NCBI RefSeq assembly: GCF_003054055.1
Contig: NZ_QBKI01000007.1
Coordinates: 124,001-188,000, forward strand
From: Pontibacter mucosus
GTDB lineage: Bacteria > Bacteroidota > Bacteroidia > Cytophagales > Hymenobacteraceae
Reading direction: 5' to 3'
Length of the DNA: 64,000 nt
A model generated the notes under the pieces. That model saw nothing but the letters and a program-made list of their open reading frames with translations, did no database searches and was not told the origin of the DNA. The translations under genes and the position numbers were made by a program. This document shows positions 17,150-25,650 of this stretch, piece by piece. The first letter of the stretch is position 1. Each line of letters begins with the position of its first letter.

Positions 17150-19000
17150 ATGATAAACAAGTACAAACTCTTACTCATCTTTCTCTTCGTGCTGAGCGGC
17201 AACTTCGCCTCCGCACAAGCTAAAAAAGCCGCTCCGCAGGACAGCACCAAAATGCAGTGGTTCGGCGACGCCAAACTCGGCATTTTCATCCACTGGGGCA
17301 TTTACGGCGTGAACGGCATCCCGGAATCGTGGTCGTTTTTCAACAACTACATCAGCCACGAAGACTACATGAAGCAGCTCGACGGCTTCACGGCAGACAA
17401 GTATAAGCCGGAGGAATGGGCCAAACTTATAAAGGAATCCGGAGCACGCTATTCGGTCATCACCACCAAGCACCACGATGGGGTGGCGCTGTGGGATACC
17501 AAAATGGGTGGCATTACCACTAAAAAGCACACGCCGGCCAAGCGCGATGTGCTTACCCCCTTCGTAGACGCGCTACGCAAGGAGAACCTGAAGGTGGGCT
17601 TTTATTACTCGCTGCCCGACTGGAGCTACGCCGACTACGATGTGTTTACGCGTGCTAAAAAACGTTATTCGATAACAGAGGAGCCGCGCCGCTGGAAGAA
17701 GTTCTTAGGCTTCTACCAGGGGCAACTTCGCGAGCTTTCTAAAAACTACAACCCGGACCTCTACTGGTTCGACGGTGACTGGGAACACAGCGCCGAAGAG
17801 TGGGAGTCGGAGAAAGTTCGCCAGATGTTGCTGGGCCACAACAAAAATGTGATTATCAACTCGCGCCTGAACCACTACGGCGATTATGCCACGCCGGAAC
17901 AAGGCGTACCAGTGGTAAAGCCGCAGGATAAGTACTGGGAGCTGTGCCTGACCATGAACGACTCCTGGGGCTACTCGCCGCACGACCATCATTACAAGAG
18001 CCCGAACCAGGTTATCCGCACCTTCGCCGACTGCATCAGCAATGGTGGTAACCTGCTGCTCGACATCGGTCCGAAGCCGGATGGCACCATCCCTCAGGAG
18101 CAGGTGGCTATCCTGAAGGAACTGGGCCGCTGGACGAACAAGCACGAAGAAGCTATCTTCGGAACGGTGGCTGGTATACCGCAGGCACATTTCCATGGCT
18201 ACTCCACGCTGGCCAAAGACGGCAAAACTTTATACCTGTTCGTGGAGAACCAGGGAGCCGAGTCGGTGCGCGTGCAGGGGCTGGGTACACCGGTTAAAAG
18301 TATAAAAGTGGTGGGCAGCAATGCTACAGCCAAGTATGAGCAGCAGGGCAACACCACCTACATTAAGGTGCCTGCCAATGCTTACGATGAGCAGCTGACG
18401 GTACTTGCTTTGTCGTTTGAGCAACCGCTGAAACTGGCTTCTCCGGCACCAGCCAAAATAGAACTGGCTCAGTTGCAGAAGGCTGGTAAGTTGGATGCCA
18501 CGCAGCGCAACCGCACCATCCGCCAGTTAGCGGATAACCTGCAGGCGGGTAAAAACCCGTTCCAGAACACCGTCCTGCAGCCTGACGGCACTGAAGTAAA
18601 GCAACTAAAACTGGCTGACGCGGGCGTAGATCGCTGGGTGAAAAAGCATGCCGAAACGATGTACAAGGCTAACCCGGGCCTGCCGGAAGGGCATTACGAG
18701 GGGAACACGTCGCTTTCGGAAGATAAGCAAACGCTGTACTTATTCGTAGAGGGTAAACCGACCGGCCCAATCGCCATTAAGGGAATCAAAAACAAGCTGC
18801 ACCGCATTCGTGTGGTAGGCAACGGTACCTTGCTGGGCCACGAAATCTTCAACAAGCAGTACTGGAGCGAAATCCCTGGCATTGCCTACATCGACTTGCC
18901 ACACGACCTGCTGGACGAGGACCTGACCGTCATTGCCATTTTGCTCGATGGCCCGGTATCGCTCTACCGTGAGGAAGTAAAGCCGATTGAGAGTAACTAG
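17150..19000 (+). CDS. GH29 alpha-L-fucosidase with duplicated C-terminal domain
   Basis: The start at 17150 was chosen over an earlier in-frame ATG (17069), which lies in the repeat cluster, because it begins the signal peptide (INKYKLLLIFLFVLSGNFASAQ). The 616-residue protein has the GH29 barrel (FIHWGIYGVNG near 44, TTKHHDGVALWDTK near 105) and nucleophile D208 in YWFDGDWEHS. After the barrel come two similar beta-sandwich units, at about residues 342-428 (IPQAHFHGYSTL..KTLYLFVEN) and 510-606 (LPEGHYEGNTSL..QTLYLFVEG), joined by a ~80-residue linker. Most GH29 proteins carry only one. It probably removes alpha-fucose in the periplasm; linkage preference is unknown. Confidence 0.93.
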   Translation: MINKYKLLLIFLFVLSGNFASAQAKKAAPQDSTKMQWFGDAKLGIFIHWGIYGVNGIPESWSFFNNYISHEDYMKQLDGFTADKYKPEEWAKLIKESGARYSVITTKHHDGVALWDTKMGGITTKKHTPAKRDVLTPFVDALRKENLKVGFYYSLPDWSYADYDVFTRAKKRYSITEEPRRWKKFLGFYQGQLRELSKNYNPDLYWFDGDWEHSAEEWESEKVRQMLLGHNKNVIINSRLNHYGDYATPEQGVPVVKPQDKYWELCLTMNDSWGYSPHDHHYKSPNQVIRTFADCISNGGNLLLDIGPKPDGTIPQEQVAILKELGRWTNKHEEAIFGTVAGIPQAHFHGYSTLAKDGKTLYLFVENQGAESVRVQGLGTPVKSIKVVGSNATAKYEQQGNTTYIKVPANAYDEQLTVLALSFEQPLKLASPAPAKIELAQLQKAGKLDATQRNRTIRQLADNLQAGKNPFQNTVLQPDGTEVKQLKLADAGVDRWVKKHAETMYKANPGLPEGHYEGNTSLSEDKQTLYLFVEGKPTGPIAIKGIKNKLHRIRVVGNGTLLGHEIFNKQYWSEIPGIAYIDLPHDLLDEDLTVIAILLDGPVSLYREEVKPIESN

Positions 19001-19149
19001 AAGGATTTAACTCACCCCTGCCTCTCCAAGGAGGGGAATACATTTACAGAAAAGTCCCCCTTTGAGGCGGGAGGGGATGATAATCGTTCCCGAATTCCCC
19101 TCCCTGGAGGAACAGGGGTGGGTTTCTGACACAATAAATTCTGATTCTC

Positions 19150-19227
19150 TGTCATTCTGTAAAGAATCTTGGTTGAAGGGAGGTTAATCCTTTGCTACTC
19201 GCCACCAAGATTCTTTACAGGATGACA
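19150..19227. repeat. TGTCATtCTG hairpin-family element, best-preserved copy
   Basis: The 23-base arms (tgtcattctgtaaagaatct.. and ..agattctttacaggatgaca) are complementary at all but one position, so the ~78 bases form a near-perfect hairpin. Upstream, 19013-19125 holds gaggggaa-type and cccctgcctctcc repeats related to module a of the composite element. The gap 19001-19268 has no gene. Confidence 0.7.
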
Positions 19228-19268
19228 AGAGAGAGACAACACAGCTTACGCTTTTATACTTACATATT

Positions 19269-21581
19269 ATGTTCAAACACTACCTTTACGCCCTACTTTT
19301 CACAGTTATGTTACTGGGGGTGCAGACATTGTCGATGGCGCAAACCCTCGACCCGAAGTACCCTCTGATTCCGTACCCCAGCTCGCTGACGCCGCAGCAG
19401 GGTAGCTTTACTATCACCTCCAAAACCAAACTGGTGCTGCCTAAGGAAAGCATCTTTAAAAATGAGGCGGAGCAGCTACAGTACCTGCTTTCCGGTAGCC
19501 TGGGCAAATCGTTGAAAGTGGCAAAGAAAGCCGCTGCCAATACCATTGTTTTCCAATACGACCAAAGTATAAATGCGCCCGAAGGCTACCGCCTGAGCAT
19601 TACGCCGAAGCAGGTGGTGCTGGCAGCAAAGGAGCCGGCCGGTATGTTCCGGGCAGTGCAGACGCTGCGGCAGCTGCTGCCTGCAAGTATAGAGCAGCAG
19701 GCTGCGCAGGCGCAGCTTGTACTTCCGGCCCTGCAGATTCAGGACGAGCCGGTGTATGGCTGGCGCGGCATGCACCTGGACGTGAGCCGCCACTTCTTCA
19801 CCACCGATTACCTCAGGAAGTTCATCGACCTGATGGCCCTTTACAAGTTCAACAAGCTGCACCTGCACCTAACCGACGACCAGGGCTGGCGCATTGAGAT
19901 AAAGAAGTACCCGAAGCTGACCGAGGAAGGCGCCTGGCGCACCTTCAACAACCACGACCGCGACGTAATTGCTCGCTCCAAGGAGAACCCGGACTTTGCG
20001 CTGGACGAGCGCCACATCGTGCAGAAAAATGGCCAGACAATGTATGGCGGCTTCTACACGCAGGAGGAGATGAAAGACATCATCGCTTACGCTGCTGCCC
20101 GCCACATAGAGATTATCCCCGAAATTGACATGCCCGGCCACATGAAGGCCGCCATCGACGCCTACCCGTTCCTTACCTGCGGCGAATCGGGTTGGGGCGA
20201 GACCTTCTCCGTTCCGATTTGCCCGTGCAAGGAGAGCACCTATGAATTTGCCGAGAACGTGTTCAACGAGATTATTGCGCTGTTCCCGAGCCAGTACATC
20301 CACCTGGGTGCCGACGAAGTAGAGAAGACCACCTGGGCCAACTCGGCGGGTTGCCAGGAACTGATGCAGCGCGAGGGACTGAAAAACGTGGAGGAGCTGC
20401 AGAGCTACTTCATCCACCGCATGCAGAAATTTTTTCACTCCAAAGGCAAAAAGCTGATTGGCTGGGATGAGATGCTGGAGGGTGGCATTAACTCGGACGC
20501 GGTGGTGATGTTCTGGCGCACCTGGGCACCCAATGCCCCGCTGCACGCCGCCCGAAACGGCAACAAGGTCATCATGACGCCCAACAGCCCGCTATACTTC
20601 GATGGAATACCTGATAAGAAATCGGTGTATAACGTGTATCATTTTAATGTGGTGCCGAAGGGGCTGAACGCCGAGGAGGCCAAAGCTATACTTGGGGCGC
20701 AGGCCAATATCTGGACCGAGTACATCCCTTCCGAGAACCGTGCCGAGTACATGTACATGCCGCGCATGACGGCGCTTGCTGAAGTGGTTTGGTCTGACAA
20801 GCGCGACTACGACTCATACCTGAAGCGCCTGCAGACGCATTACAAACGCCTCGACGCGCTGGATGTAAACTACCGCCTACCCGACCTGGAAGGCTTCCTG
20901 GATGTGAACGTGTTCACCGACAATGCTACGCTGGACATCCCAAAACCACTCGACAACCTGATTATCCGCTATACCACCGATGGCAGCCAGCCCACTACCT
21001 CCTCCAAGGTACTGGACAAGCCGCTGACGATTACGGAGACCACCACCTTCAAGGTGGCAGCCTTTACGCCGGAAGGTTTGAAAGGGGATACCTATACCAC
21101 CACGTACGAAAAGCAGACGTATGCCAAGGCGGTAGCAGCTAAAAACACAAAGCCTGGCCTGCAGGCGACATACTACAAGGCATCTTTCAAAAATACAGGA
21201 GGGATGGCCAAGGCCACGCCAACCGGTGTGGCAGAAGTAGCGCAACTGCAGGTTCCACGTGAGGCACAGGCGCCAAGCTTTGGTGTGCAGTTCAGGAGCT
21301 ACCTGGAGGTGCCGGAAACAGGCATCTATACTTTCTTCTTCACCTGCGACGACGGTGGCGTGCTGCGCATCGCCGACCGCCTGGTAGTGGACAACGACGG
21401 CTTGCACCCGCCGCAGGAGAAAATTGGTCAGGTAGCGCTGGAGAAAGGCCTGCAGCCATTTGCGCTGGATTTTATTGAAGGTGGCGGCGGCTATACTTTG
21501 AAACTTCTCTACAGCAAAGACGGAGGTGAGCCGCAGCCCATTCCAGCCAGCTGGTTTAAGTATGCGCCGGTTGTGCAGTAG
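19269..21581 (+). CDS. GH20 beta-N-acetylhexosaminidase with PA14-like C-terminus
   Basis: The 770-residue exported protein (signal peptide to about residue 25, SMAQT) has the GH20 N-domain, the barrel with HLHLTDDQGWRIEIKKYP and catalytic D349-E350 in HLGADEV (the usual second glycine is alanine here), then a chitobiase-type C-domain (IIRYTTDGSQPT near 560). The final ~140 residues differ from the other GH20 proteins: GLQATYYKASF, then YTFFFTCDDGGVLRIADRLVVDN and GGGGYTLKLLY, which is the pattern of a PA14 domain, a sugar-binding beta-barrel. This suggests that it targets a different polymer or branch than its paralogues. Confidence 0.94.
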   Translation: MFKHYLYALLFTVMLLGVQTLSMAQTLDPKYPLIPYPSSLTPQQGSFTITSKTKLVLPKESIFKNEAEQLQYLLSGSLGKSLKVAKKAAANTIVFQYDQSINAPEGYRLSITPKQVVLAAKEPAGMFRAVQTLRQLLPASIEQQAAQAQLVLPALQIQDEPVYGWRGMHLDVSRHFFTTDYLRKFIDLMALYKFNKLHLHLTDDQGWRIEIKKYPKLTEEGAWRTFNNHDRDVIARSKENPDFALDERHIVQKNGQTMYGGFYTQEEMKDIIAYAAARHIEIIPEIDMPGHMKAAIDAYPFLTCGESGWGETFSVPICPCKESTYEFAENVFNEIIALFPSQYIHLGADEVEKTTWANSAGCQELMQREGLKNVEELQSYFIHRMQKFFHSKGKKLIGWDEMLEGGINSDAVVMFWRTWAPNAPLHAARNGNKVIMTPNSPLYFDGIPDKKSVYNVYHFNVVPKGLNAEEAKAILGAQANIWTEYIPSENRAEYMYMPRMTALAEVVWSDKRDYDSYLKRLQTHYKRLDALDVNYRLPDLEGFLDVNVFTDNATLDIPKPLDNLIIRYTTDGSQPTTSSKVLDKPLTITETTTFKVAAFTPEGLKGDTYTTTYEKQTYAKAVAAKNTKPGLQATYYKASFKNTGGMAKATPTGVAEVAQLQVPREAQAPSFGVQFRSYLEVPETGIYTFFFTCDDGGVLRIADRLVVDNDGLHPPQEKIGQVALEKGLQPFALDFIEGGGGYTLKLLYSKDGGEPQPIPASWFKYAPVVQ

Positions 21582-21626
21582 TATAAAAACAGAGGCCTGC
21601 ATTTGTTACAGCTAAGCTCTACTGCT

Positions 21627-21757
21627 CTTTCGGATTTGCAATACGAAAGTATAATAGCTGCGGATTTGTAATCCGCAGGAGCAAAGGCAATAGCTACTGG
21701 CCGGCAAGCGGATTGCAAATCCGCAGTTAAAGGAGTTCCGGATTACAAATCCGGAAC
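21627..21757. repeat. palindrome cluster with TTTGCAAT-type centres
   Basis: The 309-base gap 21582-21890 has four hairpins: 21627-21649, 21658-21678, 21708-21724 and 21735-21757. All contain cggatt..aatccg stems around TTGCAA, TGTAA or TTACAA centres with different outer bases (ctttcgg, ctgcgg, gcgg, gttccgg). The outer stem bases change together on both sides. Confidence 0.7.
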
Positions 21758-21837
21758 AACTATAGAACAAGTTAACTTGCCCCGGAGTAGTAGCAAAAGC
21801 TATACTTCCTACAACCATCAAGTACAAATTCTGCTTT

Positions 21838-21876
21838 AGCGTCTCTCTTAAACTTTTAACAAGTAGGAGAGACGCT
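21838..21876 (+). terminator. hairpin with T-run 14 bases before a start codon
   Basis: AGCGTCTCTC and GAGAGACGCT pair around a 19-base loop and are followed by TTTTATA. It looks like an intrinsic terminator, but the CBM9-like gene starts at 21891. It may end the upstream transcript or act as an attenuator in the leader of the next operon. Confidence 0.6.
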
Positions 21877-21890
21877 TTTATACCTTACAT

Positions 21891-23042
21891 ATGATAAAGC
21901 ATTACTTAACCCTGTGCCTGGTACTTTTTGCCGTACTGGCCGCGCAGGCTGACGATAATCCCTCCGCGAAAGCGAAGCGAAAGGCTAAAACGGCCTCTCC
22001 GTTTGCCGGGCTGGAGCACCTGTTCACAGAACCGAAACATTACATTACCCACTTCACCAAGGAGGCCCCAAGTATAGACGGCCACCTGAGCGACGAAGTA
22101 TGGCAGCAGGCCGCCTGGACCGATTTGTTCACCGACATAGAAGGCGACTTAAAACCGGTCCCAACCTACGCGACGCGTGTGAAAATGGCCTGGGACAACG
22201 AGCACTTGTACATTGCCGCCGAGATGAAGGAGCCGCACGTGTGGGCTAACTTAACCAAGCACGACGAGGTGGTGTTCTACGACAACGATTTCGAAGTCTT
22301 CATCGACCCGGACAACGACACGCACCAGTACTTTGAGGTAGAGGTGAACGCGCTAAACACCATTTTCGACCTGTTCCTTTCCAAGCCATACCGCAATAAC
22401 AACGGCGCCCTCATTGCCTGGGATTTGCACGGGCTGAAGTCGGCAGTGCAGGTGCAGGGTACCCTGAATGACCCGACCGATACCGACGAGGGCTGGACGG
22501 TGGAAATGGCCATTCCGTTCCGTTCTGTTACGCTAGGGAATGTTACACGTGTACCCTCCGAAGGCACGCTGTGGCGCATCAACTTTTCGCGGGTGCAGTG
22601 GGATGTGGACGTGGTAGACGGCAAGTACGTAAAGCGCAAAGGCGAGGATGGCAAGCCGCTGCCGGAGTATAACTGGGTGTGGTCGCCTCAAGGCGTGATT
22701 AACATGCACCTGCCCGAGCGCTGGGGGTATTTATACTTTAGCCAGCAGCCAGCGGGTGAGCAAAGTATAAGTTTTGTCCTACCGTATGCCGAGATGCAGA
22801 AACAGTATCTGTGGCTGGTGTATTACCGGCAGAAAGCGTATTTTGGGAAGCACGGACGCTACAGCAAATCCTTGAAAGAGCTGGGCCTGAAAAATGGTAA
22901 GGTTGAAGTGGAAGGGAAGGCGAACCAGCTGAAACTGGAGGCGGGCACGCTGCAGTTCATGGCCGCCATACAGGGGCCCGACGGCAACGTATGGAGCATC
23001 AACGAAAACGGATTTGTACAAACGATAAAAGGCTTACAATGA
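21891..23042 (+). CDS. secreted CBM9-like carbohydrate-binding protein
   Basis: The 383-residue protein has a signal peptide (about 1-20, LAAQAD). Residues about 60-260 match the CBM9-like (DOMON-related) beta-sandwich: APSIDGHLSDEVWQQAAW at the start, FEVFIDPDNDTHQYFEVEVNA near 140 and WTVEMAIPF near 203. Such domains occur alone or on glycoside hydrolases and bind sugars or act in poorly known ways. The remaining ~120 residues show no family that I recognise. The stop codon overlaps the next start (ATGA), so it is coupled to the putative hydrolase at 23039, and the two may work as a pair in the periplasm. Confidence 0.85.
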   Translation: MIKHYLTLCLVLFAVLAAQADDNPSAKAKRKAKTASPFAGLEHLFTEPKHYITHFTKEAPSIDGHLSDEVWQQAAWTDLFTDIEGDLKPVPTYATRVKMAWDNEHLYIAAEMKEPHVWANLTKHDEVVFYDNDFEVFIDPDNDTHQYFEVEVNALNTIFDLFLSKPYRNNNGALIAWDLHGLKSAVQVQGTLNDPTDTDEGWTVEMAIPFRSVTLGNVTRVPSEGTLWRINFSRVQWDVDVVDGKYVKRKGEDGKPLPEYNWVWSPQGVINMHLPERWGYLYFSQQPAGEQSISFVLPYAEMQKQYLWLVYYRQKAYFGKHGRYSKSLKELGLKNGKVEVEGKANQLKLEAGTLQFMAAIQGPDGNVWSINENGFVQTIKGLQ

Positions 23043-24133
23043 AAACAAGAAGATCCTTCCTGAAGGCCGGGGCGCTGGCTGGTCTGGCAGCAAGTATACC
23101 CGCGCCCGCTCTTGCCAAAATAGCCACAGCGCCTGCAGCTAAAAACAAACAGCTCAGGCACTGGGTATGGGTAAGGCCCAATAAAGCCGATAAAGAGGCT
23201 GATCTGCAGCGCCAGTACAAACGCTTCTACGAGGCGGGTATCCGGGGGATCTTTTTTGAGGCAGACAGCGAGAAACATTTCCGGGCGGCCAAAGCTAACA
23301 AACTGGAGGCCCACCGCTGGATGTGGACCATGAACCGCGGCGAGAAGGAGTTGCTGCAGAAGCACCCGGAGTGGTATGCCCAAAACCGCAAGGGTGAGTC
23401 TTGCGCCGACAAGCCGCCGTACGTGGGCTATTACCGCTGGCTGTGCCCTTCCCGGGAGGAGGTGAAACAATACCTGGCCGAGGACGTGCGCAACATCCTC
23501 AGCAAAGACTACATTGATGGCATCCACTTGGACTACGTGCGCTTCTGCGACGTGATCCTGCCGGTGAACCTGTGGAGCGATTACAAGATTGAGCAGACCA
23601 AAGAGCTGCCGGAGTATGACTACTGCTATTGTGAGGTGTGCCGCACCAAGTTCAAAGCCTGGCGTGGCAAAGCGATTGAGGAACTGGAGTACCCGGAAGC
23701 CAGCCTGTCGTGGCGCCTGTACCGCTACAATGCGGTCAATACCATCGTGAACCACCTGGCCGAAGTGGCCAAGGAGAAGAAGAAACCTATCACGGCCGCC
23801 GTATTTCCGACCCCGGAGGTAGCCCGCCGCATCGTGCGCCAGGACTGGACCAACTGGAACCTGAACGCGGTGTACCCGATGATTTACCACGGGTTCTACA
23901 AAGAGGACGTGCGCTGGATAGGCGATGCCGTGACAGAAGGTGTGCACTTTTTGAACGGAAAATTCCCGCTCTACGCCGGTTTATACTTGCCTGATTTTAA
24001 AAGCAACGAAGAGTTGCAGCAAGGCATCGAAATCGCGCTGGCCAATGGCGCCAAGGGTGTCTCTATCTTCGGCGATGTGAATGAGCAGGTGCTGCAGGCG
24101 CTGGAACGAGCCTCAGCTTCGGCGAAGTTGTAG
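23039..24133 (+). CDS. putative glycoside hydrolase-like TIM-barrel protein with Tat signal
   Basis: The start at 23039 overlaps the previous stop by four bases (ATGA) and opens a twin-arginine signal (KTRRSFLKAGALAGLAA); an earlier in-frame ATG at 22991 was rejected. The 364-residue protein resembles the family 10-like hydrolases (GHL10/DUF187 type): residues such as GIRGIFFEA, the strand DGIHLDYVRF near residue 163 and VYPMIYHGFYKED near 280 fit a TIM barrel with a conserved D..R/Y centre. A CYCEVC cysteine pair lies near 200, perhaps metal-binding or disulfide-forming. The substrate is unknown. Its link to a CBM9-like protein and its place among glycan-degrading genes suggest a glycan hydrolase. 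Confidence 0.75.
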   Translation: MKTRRSFLKAGALAGLAASIPAPALAKIATAPAAKNKQLRHWVWVRPNKADKEADLQRQYKRFYEAGIRGIFFEADSEKHFRAAKANKLEAHRWMWTMNRGEKELLQKHPEWYAQNRKGESCADKPPYVGYYRWLCPSREEVKQYLAEDVRNILSKDYIDGIHLDYVRFCDVILPVNLWSDYKIEQTKELPEYDYCYCEVCRTKFKAWRGKAIEELEYPEASLSWRLYRYNAVNTIVNHLAEVAKEKKKPITAAVFPTPEVARRIVRQDWTNWNLNAVYPMIYHGFYKEDVRWIGDAVTEGVHFLNGKFPLYAGLYLPDFKSNEELQQGIEIALANGAKGVSIFGDVNEQVLQALERASASAKL

Positions 24134-24153
24134 GGAAGTATAAAATCGAAAAG

Positions 24154-24190
24154 TAACAAATCGAGCTGCCAACGGCAGCTCGATTTGTTA
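24154..24190 (+). terminator. strong hairpin after the hydrolase gene
   Basis: The arms taacaaatcgagctgcc and ggcagctcgatttgtta are perfectly complementary around an aac loop. It lies 20 bases after the stop codon at 24133 and closes the left-hand gene block. Confidence 0.8.
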
Positions 24191-24222
24191 TTACCCCTCT
24201 CTAGAGTGGTAATAGCCTTCTG

Positions 24223-24842
24223 CAGTACCGGGTCCAACCACCCCTTTATCCCCTCCTTGTCTAAGGCGGGGAATTTCACCCCACCCCGGCCCTCCCCTAA
24301 AAACAGGGGAGGGAGTTCTGAGGCGATTATCATCCCCAGCTCCCTTCGAAGGGGGACTTGGTTGAAGCTCCGTCAGCAGCGGCTATCGAATGATTCCCAG
24401 CCTTTGGGTTGAGCGCCTCGAGAGGTTCCGGTGCCGCAGGCAGCCCGAGGTACGAGGGCAGGAAATGTAGACAGCGCGATGCCCGAAGGCGAGCCCTCTC
24501 GGGCTTGAGAGCTCCAAAGCTAGAGATGCAACAGTAGCTTATGTAAGTCTGGAGGATGAACGGAGGCTAGTAAGAATAGCTTGTTTCAAGTGGAAGGAAG
24601 CAGCTGCTATGTAAGTATAGCCAAAGTATAAAAGTAAGGCTTACGCGGACTCGGAAGTCCGCAGCAGCGTTGGTTCCGGACAAGGATGTCCGGAACAGCG
24701 GTGTAGCCAAAGTATAAAAGTATGGCCAGAGCAAGTATGGCTTTTCAAGCCAGTTGGGTTGCAAACCCAACATCATCGTAGGCACGAGTTGAAAACTCGC
24801 GCCAGCGGGGCGTGGGTAAAGGCACAAGCATACGCTTGCACC
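24223..24842 (+). repeat. modular intergenic repeat, copy 2
   Basis: The 724-base gap 24134-24857 has no gene. Module a (24223-24273) starts cagtaccgggtccaaccacc; hairpins cctcccct..aggggagg (24291-24312) and ctcccttcgaaggggga (about 24339-24360) follow. Module b is absent. Module c is 24376-24610. Module d holds hairpins 24645-24662, 24673-24696, 24738-24752, 24753-24771, 24781-24803 and 24821-24842. Confidence 0.75.
24376..24610 (+). repeat. module c, copy 2
   Basis: This block of about 235 bases starts gcagcggctat and ends gcagctgctat. It can pair ctttgg with ccaaag near its ends, gcctcgagagg with cctctcgggc inside, or instead gcccga with tcgggc. The centre between these arms is the part that varies most between copies. 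Confidence 0.6.
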
Positions 24843-24857
24843 AGAGGAGGCCTTATA

Positions 24858-25541
24858 CTAACTCAACCCAAACCTCCCCAACACCTGTACTTTCTCCTCC
24901 CGCTGGTACCAATCGTTGTACACCAGCTCCAGAACCTCCACCTCAAAGGTTCCGAAATCATAGGTTCTATACTTCTCCAGTAAGCTTAAAAGCTGCTCCG
25001 GCTGCTGAACTGGTGCCCTGAACCGAAGTACCGTGGCGTGGGCGGTTTTCAACGTATAGCGCTGGTCCAGGGACTGAAGCAGCGAGGTGGCGCTAAAGGC
25101 CGCACGTATACTTTCCCGAAGCATTTGAAGGCTGTTGTCCAGCGGGAAACCCTGTATCATGACAGCTTCCGGGGAGGCGGTGATGCCGTTAAACTCAACT
25201 TTGAAGGGGCTGGCATGGCGGGTTATACTTTCGAGTAACTGCACGTAGTCCGCTGCATTAACCGAGCCTAGTGTGAAGCCGGATGTGCAGGAAATAATGG
25301 AAAGCACAGTGATGTGCAGGTCTGTGTCGGGATAGAAATACTGCTCCGGCGCCACCTGTTGCAGCTCGCCTAAAAAGGCACGTATGCGTTCTTTTACCTC
25401 CCGGGATGGGCGCGCCAACAGGGTAATGCCAAGCCTGTCGTCAGCAGGATTATCAATCCAGGGATCAAGCTTAAAGCTACCGGCTTCGAAGCCCGCCCGT
25501 GATTTCTCCCAAAGCCTGTTATAATGCGTCTGCAGGTCCAT
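24858..25541 (-). CDS. 2H phosphoesterase, 2'-5' RNA ligase/LigT-like
   Basis: The 227-residue cytoplasmic protein has the two H-x-T/S-V motifs that define the 2H phosphoesterase superfamily: HITV near residue 92 and HATV near 187. Members include the 2'-5' RNA ligase-like and cyclic phosphodiesterase proteins, which act on 2',3'-cyclic or 2',5'-linked phosphates. The real substrate here is unknown. It has no evident link to glycan use and lies between a repeat element and the GH92 terminator, so it looks like a bystander gene with its own transcription. Confidence 0.8.
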   Translation of the reverse strand: MDLQTHYNRLWEKSRAGFEAGSFKLDPWIDNPADDRLGITLLARPSREVKERIRAFLGELQQVAPEQYFYPDTDLHITVLSIISCTSGFTLGSVNAADYVQLLESITRHASPFKVEFNGITASPEAVMIQGFPLDNSLQMLRESIRAAFSATSLLQSLDQRYTLKTAHATVLRFRAPVQQPEQLLSLLEKYRTYDFGTFEVEVLELVYNDWYQREEKVQVLGRFGLS

Positions 25542-25587
25542 TTTATACTTTAAAGTAGGGCTATCGTCTTGCTAAAAGTATAAAGCT

Positions 25588-25626
25588 AAAAAATAAAGCC
25601 CTCTATAGTAAATCTACAGAGGGCTT
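25588..25626 (-). terminator. intrinsic terminator after GH92
   Basis: On the minus strand AAGCCCTCT and its complement pair, followed by TTTATTTTTT. It lies 25 bases after the GH92 stop codon and separates that gene from the 2H phosphoesterase gene. Confidence 0.85.
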
Positions 25627-25650
25627 ATACCTTATTGGGTAGTTTATAGG

